Positions 1-7,400 are shown, counted from the stretch's first letter. The stretch is DNA of 15,069 nt from an uncultured Planctomycetaceae bacterium (GCA_903927685.1 CAIYOB010000616.1:1-15069); one strand, 5' to 3'. Made by a program: numbers and translations. Notes: generated by a model from the letters alone, not told the origin.

Positions 1-2
1 AG

Positions 3-33
3 CCACCCGTCACTCGTGTCCACCCGTCACTCG
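3..33. repeat. Two-copy direct repeat at the 3' end of the DUF1080 gene
   Basis: The 14-mer CCACCCGTCACTCG occurs at 3-16 and again at 20-33, a period of 17 bp. The inner copy overlaps the last codons and the stop of the minus-strand DUF1080 gene, so the outer copy duplicates the Glu-stop end just downstream. The repeat may continue beyond the left edge of the window. It resembles local slippage or an insertion-associated duplication. No function is evident. Confidence 0.75.
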
Positions 34-764
34 ATCGCCTTGATCCGGAGATCCTTGAACTCGACCCAGAAGGGCTTGCCCGCGTGCAATTGCAGGGCCA
101 GCACGCCTTCGCGCAAGGCCAACTGCGGGTCCAGGTCGGTGAAGTCGAGCACCAACCGACCGTTCAGGTAATGTTGAATCCGGGGGCCCTTGCCGATGAT
201 CACGACCTGATTCCAATCGTCCAGCTTGAACAGGCTCTTGTACGCTTCGGCATCGATCAGCGTTTCGGTGACCGTCTTCTTGCCGTCCTCGCCCCAAGTC
301 GCCTTTTCGCCCACCAGGCAGACCCGGCCGCGCTTGCCGCCCTCGTCGTAGATGAATCCCGAGACGCTCGGCAGATTGACTTCGTTGCGGATTTCGTGCT
401 GGTAGCCGCGAACAACCCACTTGTTGCGCGCGTTGCCCTCGGTGATATGCTTGGACCGGTACTGGATCCCCGAGTTGTTGGCGGCGCTGCAACGGAACGC
501 CAAACGCAACTCGAAGTCCTTCGTCACGCCATCCTTCCAGACCAGGAACGTGTTGCCTTTGGCCACCTTCTCGGGCGTTGTCTCGCCGTGAATGACGCCG
601 TCCTTGACCGACCACAACTCGGGGTCGCCGTCCCAGCCCGCCAAGTCATTTCCATTGAAAATACACTTCATATCGGCCGGCTCGGCAGGAGCCGACGGCG
701 GGTCGGCCGCCGCGGCGGTGCCGGCCCACAGGATCAAGGCGACGAGCGTCACGAAACGGGACAT
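27..764 (-). CDS. Secreted DUF1080 protein (3-keto-disaccharide hydrolase family)
   Basis: A 245-residue protein with an N-terminal signal peptide (MSRFVTLVALILWAGTAAAA) followed by one DUF1080 domain. Family features seen are FNGNDLAGWDG near residue 40, NSGIQYRS near residue 100, GRLVLDFTD near 205, and the closing LALQLHAG...VEFKDLRIK strand pattern of a concanavalin-like beta-sandwich. Members of this family hydrolyse 3-keto-glycosides, often alongside Gfo/Idh/MocA oxidoreductases, and they are abundant in planctomycetes. The specific substrate here is unknown. I chose the ATG at 764 because GGAG lies 7 nt upstream and the signal peptide begins there. A TTG 12 bases further upstream would only add four residues. 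It is probably transcribed separately from the HU gene, because a strong terminator lies between them. Confidence 0.9.
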   Translation of the reverse strand: MSRFVTLVALILWAGTAAAADPPSAPAEPADMKCIFNGNDLAGWDGDPELWSVKDGVIHGETTPEKVAKGNTFLVWKDGVTKDFELRLAFRCSAANNSGIQYRSKHITEGNARNKWVVRGYQHEIRNEVNLPSVSGFIYDEGGKRGRVCLVGEKATWGEDGKKTVTETLIDAEAYKSLFKLDDWNQVVIIGKGPRIQHYLNGRLVLDFTDLDPQLALREGVLALQLHAGKPFWVEFKDLRIKAIE

Positions 765-814
765 GGGTTTCTCCAAGGCTAGGGGGGGCTGGTCAACAGG
801 CTGGATGAGGCGGG

Positions 815-880
815 AACAAAACAGGGACGCCGTGGCACGGCGAGCCGCTCTGGCTGGCCCGCCGTGCCACGCTGCGTCCC
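815..880 (-). terminator. Rho-independent terminator of the HU gene
   Basis: On the minus strand, 24 bp after the HU stop codon, GCGTCCC (874-880) pairs with GGGACGC (824-830). The 12-bp CGCCGTGCCACG (860-871) pairs perfectly with CGTGGCACGGCG (831-842). This gives a 19-bp stem with a 2-nt bulge (872-873). The minus strand then reads TGTTTTGTT (823 down to 815). Stem plus U-rich tract is the canonical intrinsic terminator layout. It ends the HU transcript and insulates the DUF1080 gene. The symmetric palindrome may also be a copy of a dispersed repeat. Confidence 0.85.
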
Positions 881-903
881 GTTGCTTGACTCGCGACGAA
901 CGA

Positions 904-1239
904 CTACTTCACGGCGTCCTTCAGCAGCTTCAGGGCTCGCACCTTGACCTTCTGGTAAGCCGGCTTGGCGGGACGATCCATCAACTCGCCCGGCTTGAAC
1001 GGATTCGGCACGCCCTTCTGAGCTTTCTGGGCGGGAACCAGTTTCTTCTCGATCTTCACCAAACCCAGGGCGGCGAACACTCCCGGGCCCTTCTTGCCGA
1101 GGCTCTTGGTGACCTCCGCCGTGTAGGCTTCCAGCACAGCCGCGACTTCCTTCTTGGACAGTCCGGTGGTCTCCGCAACGCTCGCCAGAACTTCGCTCTT
1201 GCTTGGGGGCTTCGGGGTTCCAGTTGTCTTTGTGGCCAC
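904..1239 (-). CDS. HU-family DNA-binding protein (planctomycete-type)
   Basis: A 111-residue basic protein. Residues about 13-50 match the HU/IHF helical dimerisation half (KSEVLASVAETTGLSKKEV). The beta-arm region has the family's NP..GE signature as NPFKPGE, and it closes with the HU-like VKVRALKLLKDAVK. It differs from bacterial HU in its GKKGPGVFAALGLVKIEKK stretch and in a Pro/Lys-rich arm. I recall this variant as typical of planctomycetes. It should bind DNA non-specifically as a nucleoid protein. The start is GTG at 1239, preceded by a purine-rich GGAAGGAAGAAG stretch. An ATG just upstream is out of frame. The gene is monocistronic: 146 bp separate it from hypE upstream and a strong terminator follows. 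The upstream gap contains TATTAT (minus strand, 1265-1270) as a possible -10, but no convincing -35. Confidence 0.88.
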   Translation of the reverse strand: MATKTTGTPKPPSKSEVLASVAETTGLSKKEVAAVLEAYTAEVTKSLGKKGPGVFAALGLVKIEKKLVPAQKAQKGVPNPFKPGELMDRPAKPAYQKVKVRALKLLKDAVK

Positions 1240-1385
1240 GTCTTCTTCCTTCCATTCTGTGGGAATAATACGGAAAACTCGCCTGCTCTCCGCAGGACAG
1301 AAGGTGATTAAAGTGAATTTGCGGCAAGAAGCAAGGCCGTGAGGCCCGCGAAAAGGCCCATTTTCCCCCAGAAAACACGGAATTG

Positions 1386-2465
1386 CTAACAGATCCGCGG
1401 CATCTGCTCGCCGGACAGCAGATCGAGCAGGCGGCCGCTGCCGAAGGCATTCCGCAGTTCCACGCTGCCAGGATGCCGCTCGACGACCGAACCGATCACC
1501 GCCGGTCCGGCGGCGGCGGGATGCCGCTGCAGGATCTGCAGAGCCCGTGCAGCGACTGCGGCCGGGACGAAGGCGACCAGTCGGCCTTCGTTGGCCACGT
1601 ACAGCGGATCCAGGCCCAGCAGTTCGCAGGCGCCGCGCACGGCCGGCGCGACGGGGATCGCGGACTCGGCCAATTCGATGCCGACCCGGGCCTGCTCGGC
1701 GATCTCGATTACGGCCGCCGCCAGGCCGCCGCGCGTCAAGTCGCGCAGGCAGTGCAGGTCGGCGCCCAGGGCGGTCAGTTCGCCGACCAGGCCCGCCAAC
1801 GAAGCGCAGTCGCTGGCCGGTGCACCCTCGAATTCCAGCCCTTCGCGCAGCGACATGATCGCAATCCCGTGACGCCCCAGGTCGCCGCTGACCAGGACAG
1901 TGTCGCCGGCACAGACTCGCGATGGCGAGACGTCAATGCCCGCTGGAATCAGACCGATGCCCGCCGTGTTGACGAAAATGCCGTCGCCTTTGCCGCGATC
2001 GACCACCTTGGTATCACCGGTCACGATCTGCACGCCGGCTTCGTCGGCCGCCTGCTTCATCGACGCCACGACCTGCCGAAGCGTCTCGAACGGTACACCT
2101 TCCTCCAGGATCAGGCCGCAGCTGAGATAACGCGGCACGGCGCCGGCCATCGCCAGATCGTTCACGGTGCCGCAGACCGCCAACTTGCCGATATCGCCGC
2201 CGGGAAACCGCCACGGACTGACCACGTAGGAATCGGTGGTAAAGGCGAGCCGCAAGCCGTCACCGACGTCCAGCACGGCGCTGTCGTGCGGCGGAGCGAC
2301 GGCCTGGCCCGCTGCGACTGCCGGAGCAAACTGCGGGAGCAGCAGCCCTTCGATCAAGTTGCGCATCATCCGGCCGCCGCCCCCGTGCGCCAGTTGCACG
2401 GTGTCATAGCGAGCCAGCGGCGCCGGGCAGGCCAGGGCCAGCGGATCGATGGATTGGTTCGTCAT
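1386..2465 (-). CDS. hypE: Hydrogenase maturation protein HypE (carbamoyl dehydratase)
   Basis: A 359-residue protein of the PurM/AIR-synthase-like fold. HypE dehydrates the carbamoyl group delivered by HypF to its C-terminal cysteine, forming the thiocyanate that donates CN to iron on HypC-HypD. The sequence shows the N-terminal LAHGGGGRMM motif (26-34), FTTDSYVV (75-82), GDIGKLAVCGTVNDLAMAGA (90-109), the VTGDTKVV motif, and the diagnostic C-terminal PRIC ending at Cys359. The start is ATG at 2465 with GGGAG 6-7 nt upstream. An upstream in-frame extension exists but reads through an inverted-repeat element and is rejected. It is the last gene of the hyp operon, separated from hypD by 251 bp, so it may have its own promoter or rely on readthrough. 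Confidence 0.95.
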   Translation of the reverse strand: MTNQSIDPLALACPAPLARYDTVQLAHGGGGRMMRNLIEGLLLPQFAPAVAAGQAVAPPHDSAVLDVGDGLRLAFTTDSYVVSPWRFPGGDIGKLAVCGTVNDLAMAGAVPRYLSCGLILEEGVPFETLRQVVASMKQAADEAGVQIVTGDTKVVDRGKGDGIFVNTAGIGLIPAGIDVSPSRVCAGDTVLVSGDLGRHGIAIMSLREGLEFEGAPASDCASLAGLVGELTALGADLHCLRDLTRGGLAAAVIEIAEQARVGIELAESAIPVAPAVRGACELLGLDPLYVANEGRLVAFVPAAVAARALQILQRHPAAAGPAVIGSVVERHPGSVELRNAFGSGRLLDLLSGEQMPRIC

Positions 2466-2541
2466 GTCGTTCTCCCGCAATCCGGCCGAGTGTCTTCGAA
2501 CTTGCGCATGTTCATGGTCCCCGCCGACTGTTGATTTATTC

Positions 2542-2633
2542 GTGGCGTAAGCTTCCAGCTTGCGATCTCGGTAACGGAAGCAAAACAGTGAACTGAAGAC
2601 CGGTAATGTTGGCAAGCTGGAAGCTTACCCCAC
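2542..2633. repeat. 92-bp element bounded by 22-bp inverted repeats (REP/MITE-like)
   Basis: The left arm (2542-2563) and right arm (2612-2633) are reverse complements at 21 of 22 positions and share the core GTAAGCTTCCAGCTTGC / GCAAGCTGGAAGCTTAC. The 48-bp centre contains no ORF worth calling and carries two CGGTAA words. There is no clear target-site duplication at the edges. The element sits in the only large gap of the hyp operon, between hypD and hypE. It could form a long hairpin in the transcript that attenuates or processes the mRNA before hypE, or it could be a non-autonomous mobile or dispersed palindromic repeat. Confidence 0.85.
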
Positions 2634-2716
2634 ATGCCGGCACCTAATCTCCCCCCAACCCGTCACCGCAACTCCCTCCGTCCGCTCTCCAGGATCGCCC
2701 CGCAACCCTGCCGCAA

Positions 2717-3820
2717 TCACGGCGTGCCCGCTCGGCCTTGCCGGCGATACCGATAGTAGGCCGCGCACGCGCCTTCGGCCGAAACCATGGGGGCGCCCAG
2801 CGGGTTGTCCGGTGTACAGCGGACGCCAAACGCCGGACAATCGAACGGCTTTTTGTGGCCCTGCAGGACAGCCCCGGCCAGGCACTCAGCGGGCTCGTCG
2901 GCGACGATATCCTCGACGGCAAACCGGCGATCGGCATCGAAGCCCAGGTACTCGTCCCGCAGCGACCAGCCGCTGTCCGGAATCTCGCCGATCCCGCGCC
3001 ACTTGCGGGGCGATGTGCGAAAGACCTTGCGGATCTGCGCCAGCGCCGCAGGATTCCCTCCGTCCCGGACGACCCGGGCGTACTCGTTCTCGACGTCCGC
3101 CCGGCCCTCCTCCAACTGCCGGATACAGGCCCGCACGCCCTGCAGGATATCCAAGGGCTCGAAGCCCGTCACGACGATCGGCACGCGGTACCGGGCCGCG
3201 AGCGGCCGATACTGCTCGATTCCCATCACGGCGCAGACATGGCCGGCGGCGAGGAAGCCCTGGACGATATTCTGCGGCGAATCGAGCACGGCGCGAATCG
3301 CGGGCGGCACCAGGACGTGCGAAACGAGCACGGAAAAGTTGGCCAACCCCAAGCGTTCGGCCTGCAGCACCGCCATGGCGTTCGCCGGCGCCGTCGTCTC
3401 GAAGCCGATCGCAAAGAACACCACCTGCCGCTGCGGATGATTCCGAGCCAGCGTCACCGCGTCCATCGGCGAATAGACGATGCGGACGTCCCCGCCCGCC
3501 GACTTGACGGCCAGCAGGTCGCGGTGCGAGCCGGGCACGCGGAGCATGTCGCCGAACGAACAGAAGATGACTTCCGGCCGCGCGGCGATGGCGATCGCCT
3601 TGTCGATGATCTCGATCGGCGTCACGCACACCGGGCACCCGGGGCCGTGGATCAACGTAATCTCCTTCGGCAGGATCTCGTCCAAGCCGAAGCGGACGAT
3701 CGCATGGGTCTGCCCGCCGCAGACCTCCATGATGTTCCACGGCCGCGTCGTGAATCTGCGGATCGCTTCCGCACACCGCTGGACCGCGTCCGCATTGCGG
3801 TACTCGTCGACGTATTTCAC
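2717..3820 (-). CDS. hypD: Hydrogenase maturation protein HypD (Fe-S scaffold)
   Basis: A 367-residue protein, typical length for the family. HypD with HypC holds the iron on which the Fe(CN)2CO unit is assembled, and it carries a [4Fe-4S] cluster. Visible motifs are EVCGGQTH (32-38, Cys34), [12 protein letters not shown] (Cys62 and Cys65), [16 protein letters not shown], and [11 protein letters not shown]. In the C-terminal cluster region, cysteines at 313, 328, 335 and 352 lie in contexts ending in [22 protein letters not shown]. All expected cysteines are present. Cys313 lies two residues further from the next cysteine than in the E. coli protein as I recall it. The start is GTG, overlapping the hypC stop by 4 bp (GTGA), and GGAGG lies 7 nt upstream. 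Translation is therefore coupled to hypC. Confidence 0.96.
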   Translation of the reverse strand: MKYVDEYRNADAVQRCAEAIRRFTTRPWNIMEVCGGQTHAIVRFGLDEILPKEITLIHGPGCPVCVTPIEIIDKAIAIAARPEVIFCSFGDMLRVPGSHRDLLAVKSAGGDVRIVYSPMDAVTLARNHPQRQVVFFAIGFETTAPANAMAVLQAERLGLANFSVLVSHVLVPPAIRAVLDSPQNIVQGFLAAGHVCAVMGIEQYRPLAARYRVPIVVTGFEPLDILQGVRACIRQLEEGRADVENEYARVVRDGGNPAALAQIRKVFRTSPRKWRGIGEIPDSGWSLRDEYLGFDADRRFAVEDIVADEPAECLAGAVLQGHKKPFDCPAFGVRCTPDNPLGAPMVSAEGACAAYYRYRRQGRAGTP

Positions 3821-4110
3821 GTCACCGCCTCCAGGCCGGACGGACGGCCAGCGAGCTGCGGTGGCTCGGTGTCCTGTAGTTCGCCCAGCTGTTCGATCTG
3901 TTCGATATAGGAAAAGATCTCGCGAGCTTCCTCTTCGTCAACCTTGCTGATCGCAAACCCGACGTGCACCAGGACGTAGTCACCCACCTGCGTCTCCGGG
4001 ACGTAGGCCAGGCAGACGTCCTTGACGATGCCGCCAAATTCGACTCGGCCCATCGGCAAGGAGTCGTGCTCACGGATTTCCAGTATTTTGCCAGGGATGC
4101 CAAGGCACAT
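3817..4110 (-). CDS. hypC: Hydrogenase maturation chaperone HypC
   Basis: A 97-residue protein beginning MCLGIPGKI. The Cys directly after the initiator Met is the invariant residue that binds the iron and contacts HypD and the hydrogenase large-subunit precursor. The body follows the OB-fold HypC/HupF pattern, with [20 protein letters not shown] (63-82) near the end. A roughly 20-residue Pro/Glu tail is slightly longer than in many HypC proteins. It starts 7 bp after the hypF stop with no obvious Shine-Dalgarno sequence, so coupling with hypF is likely. It overlaps hypD by 4 bp, matching the physical HypC-HypD partnership. Confidence 0.96.
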   Translation of the reverse strand: MCLGIPGKILEIREHDSLPMGRVEFGGIVKDVCLAYVPETQVGDYVLVHVGFAISKVDEEEAREIFSYIEQIEQLGELQDTEPPQLAGRPSGLEAVT

Positions 4111-4116
4111 GGTTTT

Positions 4117-4135
4117 GTCAGTGGTCAGGGGTCAG
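4117..4135. repeat. Three-copy GTCAG repeat (7-bp period) at the hypF-hypC junction
   Basis: GTCAG occurs at 4117, 4124 and 4131, so the period is 7 bp and two of the copies are GGTCAG. On the coding (minus) strand this encodes the last HypF residues LTPDH and the stop. The HypF C-terminus therefore appears to end inside a simple tandem repeat, and the usual Shine-Dalgarno region of hypC is occupied by it. It is a possible site of copy-number slippage. Confidence 0.6.
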
Positions 4136-6442
4136 TTGTTTTGCAGCGACCAGGATTTGGCCTAGGGCGATTCCGCCGTCGCCGGGAGGCACCTGCTGAT
4201 GATAGTATACCTGAAAGCCCGCCGAGGCCAGTCCTTGGCGGACGCGATTGGTCAACAAGACGTTCTGGAAACAGCCGCCGGTCAGCACGACCCGCGGGCA
4301 ATCGGCCCGGCGGGCAACGGCGACCGCGGCAGCGGCCAGGGCGTTGTGAAACCTGGCCGCAATCACGGCTGCCGGTACGTTCTGTGACCGGTCCGCCAGG
4401 ATGGCGCGGAGCATGGGCTCCCAGTCCAGGCTGGGCTGGCCATCCGCCGACACGGTCAGCGAGTACGCGTCGTTGACCTGCGTGTCGGCGATGAACTCCA
4501 AGGCCATCGCGGCTTGGCCCTCGAACGTCACCTGCCCGGGCAGTCCGCACAGCGCGGCCACGGCGTCGAACAGGCGGCCCAAGCTACTGGTCCGCGGAAA
4601 CAGCTTGGGACGTGCCAAGGCGGCCAGCAGCAACCGCAATTCGGCACTCGTGAACCAGGCTGCCGCCACATCGGCTGCAGCGGCGCCGAGGATTTCGTAC
4701 AGCAGCCCCAAGGCCGAGCGTCGCGGCTGGCGGACGGCCTGGTCCCCGCCGGGCAGGGGAAACGTGCGTAGCCGGGCTACCCGCGTAAACCGATCGCCGT
4801 CGCACCGCAGCACTTCACCACCCCACACCGACCCGTCGGTTCCGTAGCCGGTGCCGTCCCAGGAGAAACCGAGAACCGGCCCGTCCAGTCCGTGCTCGGC
4901 GGCACAGGCCGCGACGTGCGCGTGATGGTGCTGGACGGGAATCAAGGGGACGCCCCAAGCGGCCGCCAGTTGTTCGGCATGCCGCGTCGAGGCGTAATCG
5001 GGGTGCAGATCGCAGGCGATCGCTTGGGGTGTTACCGCGAAGAATCCCACCAGATCCGCAATCGCCCGGCGGTGCACTTCGACGCCCAGCGGCGTGTCCA
5101 GGTCGCCGATATGGGGCGTCATGACGACGTCGGAGCCCAGGCTCAAAGCGACGGTGTTCTTCAGATGGCCGCCGACGGCCAGGATCGTGGGCAGATCGCG
5201 TCTCCAGCGGATCGGCAGCGGCGCGTACCCTCGCGCTCGGCGGAGGATCTGAAACTGGCCTCCCAAGACCCGCCCCACCGAATCATCGACGGGACGGACA
5301 ATCGGCCGATCATGCGTCAGCAGCACATCGGCGATCGTCCCCAACCGCTGCAGAGCTTCCTGAGCCGTAATCGCCATCGGCTCGTCGGACAAGTTCCCGC
5401 TGGTGCAGACCAGCGGCCGCGCGGCGTCCGCCAGCAGCAGATGGTGCAGCGGGGTGTACGGCAGCATGACTCCCAGCTGCGGATTGCCAGGCGCGACGGA
5501 GGGGGCGATGTCTTCGCCGGCGCCCGGTCCCGGGCGGCGATCCAACAGCAGGATCGGCGCGGCCGACGACTGCAGCGCGGCCGCTTCGACGGCGTTCAAC
5601 CGGCAGCGACGGCGGACCTCGTCCAAGTTCGCCAGCATGATCGCCAGCGGCTTGTCCGGCCGCCGCTTCCGCTCGCGCAGCCGCTGGACCGCCGCTTGGT
5701 CGGTGGCGTCGACCACCAGTTGGAAACCGCCCAGTCCCTGGAGGGCCAAGATCCGGCCCGCGCACACGGCGCCGACCGCCGCGCGCAACGCCGCATCCCC
5801 GGTCGCCAGTCGCTGGCCGGCGCCGTCGACCAGCAGCAGTTGGGGCCCGCAGCGGGGGCAGGCAATCGGCTGGGCGTGAAACCGGCGATCCCCGGGGTTT
5901 TCGTATTCCGCCCGGCAGTCGTCACACATGCGGAAAGCCTGCATCGACGTCCGCGGCCGATCGTAAGGCAACTGTTGGACAATCGACCAACGTGGGCCGC
6001 AGTTCGTACAGTTCGTGAAGGGATAGCGATAACGGCGCTGTTGCGGGTCGCGGATCTCGCTCACGCACTCGGAACAGGTGGCCAGGTCGGCGGGGATCGC
6101 GGGACGCGGTTCCGCCCGGCCGGAACTGTGGCGAATCTCGAACGCCGCCGGCGCCGCCAGCAACTCGGCGGGCAGTTGCTCGACGTCCAGCGTGTCGATC
6201 CGTGCCTGAGGCGGATGGGCGTGCTGCAAGGCGTGCAGGAACCGCTCCAGCGAATCCGCGCCGCCCTGCACGACAATCCGTACTCCATCGCCTTCGTTCA
6301 GCACCCAGCCGCTCAACGCCTGGTCGCGAGCCGCTCGATAGACGAACGGGCGAAAACCCACTCCCTGCACGACACCGCGGACGGTGATCCGCAACCGACG
6401 AGGCCCGGCCGACGTCGTCGGTACGGCGCTCGGTTCGGTCAT
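4118..6442 (-). CDS. hypF: Carbamoyltransferase HypF
   Basis: A 774-residue protein with the full HypF domain order. The acylphosphatase domain covers about 16-100 (VRGVVQGVGFRPF with Arg31, and WVLNEGDG). Two CxxC-x18-CxxC zinc fingers follow, with cysteines 122/125/144/147 and 172/175/194/197. A YrdC-like nucleotide-binding domain spans about 210-405 (KRRPDKPLAIML, VCTSGNLSDEP, RPVDDSVGR). Last is the Kae1-like carbamoyltransferase domain (HHHAHVAA at 504-511, FSWDGTGYGTDGSVWGGE, VVLTGGCFQNVLL). It converts carbamoyl phosphate and ATP to carbamoyl-AMP and transfers the carbamoyl group to HypE Cys. The start overlaps the hypB stop by 4 bp. There is no clear ribosome-binding site, so it is probably translationally coupled. 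The last five residues fall in a short tandem repeat. Confidence 0.97.
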   Translation of the reverse strand: MTEPSAVPTTSAGPRRLRITVRGVVQGVGFRPFVYRAARDQALSGWVLNEGDGVRIVVQGGADSLERFLHALQHAHPPQARIDTLDVEQLPAELLAAPAAFEIRHSSGRAEPRPAIPADLATCSECVSEIRDPQQRRYRYPFTNCTNCGPRWSIVQQLPYDRPRTSMQAFRMCDDCRAEYENPGDRRFHAQPIACPRCGPQLLLVDGAGQRLATGDAALRAAVGAVCAGRILALQGLGGFQLVVDATDQAAVQRLRERKRRPDKPLAIMLANLDEVRRRCRLNAVEAAALQSSAAPILLLDRRPGPGAGEDIAPSVAPGNPQLGVMLPYTPLHHLLLADAARPLVCTSGNLSDEPMAITAQEALQRLGTIADVLLTHDRPIVRPVDDSVGRVLGGQFQILRRARGYAPLPIRWRRDLPTILAVGGHLKNTVALSLGSDVVMTPHIGDLDTPLGVEVHRRAIADLVGFFAVTPQAIACDLHPDYASTRHAEQLAAAWGVPLIPVQHHHAHVAACAAEHGLDGPVLGFSWDGTGYGTDGSVWGGEVLRCDGDRFTRVARLRTFPLPGGDQAVRQPRRSALGLLYEILGAAAADVAAAWFTSAELRLLLAALARPKLFPRTSSLGRLFDAVAALCGLPGQVTFEGQAAMALEFIADTQVNDAYSLTVSADGQPSLDWEPMLRAILADRSQNVPAAVIAARFHNALAAAAVAVARRADCPRVVLTGGCFQNVLLTNRVRQGLASAGFQVYYHQQVPPGDGGIALGQILVAAKQLTPDH

Positions 6443-7110
6443 CGGGGCGTGGCGGCGGGGAATTGGGCCTGCCGTCGCTCCGCGATCCAGTCGGCCAAGG
6501 CATCCAGGCCGTCGCCTTTCAATGCGGATACCTCGAACACCTTCGCCTCCGGCGCCAGGCGTTGCATGTCGCCCCGGGCCCGAGCCAAATCGAAATTCGA
6601 GTAGGGCAAGAGGTCGACCTTGGTGATCACCAGCGCCTGGCTGCGTTGAAAGATCGCCGGGTACTTGATCAATTTGTCGTCCCCCTCAGGGACGCTCAAG
6701 GCGACGATGCGCAAGTGCTCGCCCAGATCGTAGCCCGCGGTACAGACCAGATTCCCGACGTTTTCGATCCACAGCGTATCGATGTCCCGGTATTCGAAAC
6801 TATCCGCGGCGGCGGCGATCATGCTGGCGTCCAGGTGGCACATCCCGTCGGTATTGATCTGCACCACCGGAATCCCGATCTTGGCCATCCGCTCGGCGTC
6901 GACTTGCCCGGCGATGTCGCCTTCGATCACGGCCGGCGCGAGCCGCCCGCGCAGCCGCTCGAACAAGCCTTCCAACAAGGTCGTCTTGCCGCAGCCTGGC
7001 GAACCCACCAGATTGACACCGAACACCTGTTCCGCGGTGAATCGCTGCCGATTCTCGGCGGCCAGCTGGTCGTTGGCCTTCAGAATGGCCTTCGCCGTAA
7101 CGATCTTCAT
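6439..7110 (-). CDS. hypB: Hydrogenase nickel-insertion GTPase HypB (short form)
   Basis: A 223-residue SIMIBI-class GTPase that drives nickel delivery to the hydrogenase large subunit, normally with HypA. Seen are the P-loop GSPGCGKTT (36-44), EGDIAGQVDAER, the metal-site pair in GMCHLDA (Cys91-His92), ENVGNLVCTAGYDLGEH (Cys123), SVPEGDDKLIKYP, and the guanine-specificity TKVD (163-166). It begins directly with the core domain, so the N-terminal CxxCGC nickel site and the His-rich stretch found in some HypBs are absent. The start is ATG at 7110, with GGGAG just upstream. A longer upstream reading frame is non-homologous and repeat-like. It is the first gene of the operon; no hypA precedes it. 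Confidence 0.95.
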   Translation of the reverse strand: MKIVTAKAILKANDQLAAENRQRFTAEQVFGVNLVGSPGCGKTTLLEGLFERLRGRLAPAVIEGDIAGQVDAERMAKIGIPVVQINTDGMCHLDASMIAAAADSFEYRDIDTLWIENVGNLVCTAGYDLGEHLRIVALSVPEGDDKLIKYPAIFQRSQALVITKVDLLPYSNFDLARARGDMQRLAPEAKVFEVSALKGDGLDALADWIAERRQAQFPAATPR

Positions 7111-7400
7111 CGACTTCTCCCATTCGCTTCCCGGCTTCGCCCCCGCACGCGGCGCGAAATCAACCTTCGCGGACGTTTGCAGGGGGCTGCAGCGAGCTGT
7201 CCTATTCTTTGCGAAAGGGCGTGTTTGGGCAAGCCGGTCCGACCTCGTCAGGGCATGTTTTCGCAGCCCTGGCCGGCTTCGCGACGACCTCCGACCTCCG
7301 CCGTCCGTCTTCCGCCATCCGTCTTCCGCCGTTATCATGAATCACGCGGCCGAGGGCAGTTTGCCGCCGCGCGGTTGCGTCGTGGTGAGGAGGGTCACGT
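7111..7400. other. Divergent intergenic region hypB / Uma2 with tandem repeats
   Basis: A 290-bp spacer that must hold the promoters for the leftward hyp operon and the rightward Uma2 gene. I could not identify a convincing sigma70 or sigma54 promoter on either strand. It includes a 13-bp direct repeat TCCGTCTTCCGCC (7304-7316 and 7318-7330, period 14), preceded by a doubled CCGACCTCCG-type motif at 7284-7300. The Uma2 ribosome-binding site GAGGAGGG lies at the right end. Confidence 0.5.

Noticed and set aside
2466..2615. N-terminal extension of HypE by 50 residues
   Set aside because: The extra frame reads through the inverted-repeat element, has no HypE homology that I recognise, and a good ribosome-binding site precedes the ATG at 2465.
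3700..3820. HypD possibly missing a C-terminal cluster cysteine
   Set aside because: On counting, all four cysteines (313, 328, 335, 352) are present, only with slightly different spacing of the first.
4117..4135. CRISPR-like or iteron array
   Set aside because: There are only three 5-bp units with 2-bp gaps and no spacers, so it is a simple tandem repeat.
4892..6604. 570-residue plus-strand open frame antisense to hypF
   Set aside because: It is a GC-rich shadow frame with Arg/Gln/Pro-biased composition and no domain, fully covered by the well-supported hypF.
7111..7338. N-terminal extension of HypB by 76 residues
   Set aside because: It is Arg/Ser-rich, derived from tandem repeats, contains no nickel-binding motif, and a GGGAG site precedes the ATG at 7110.
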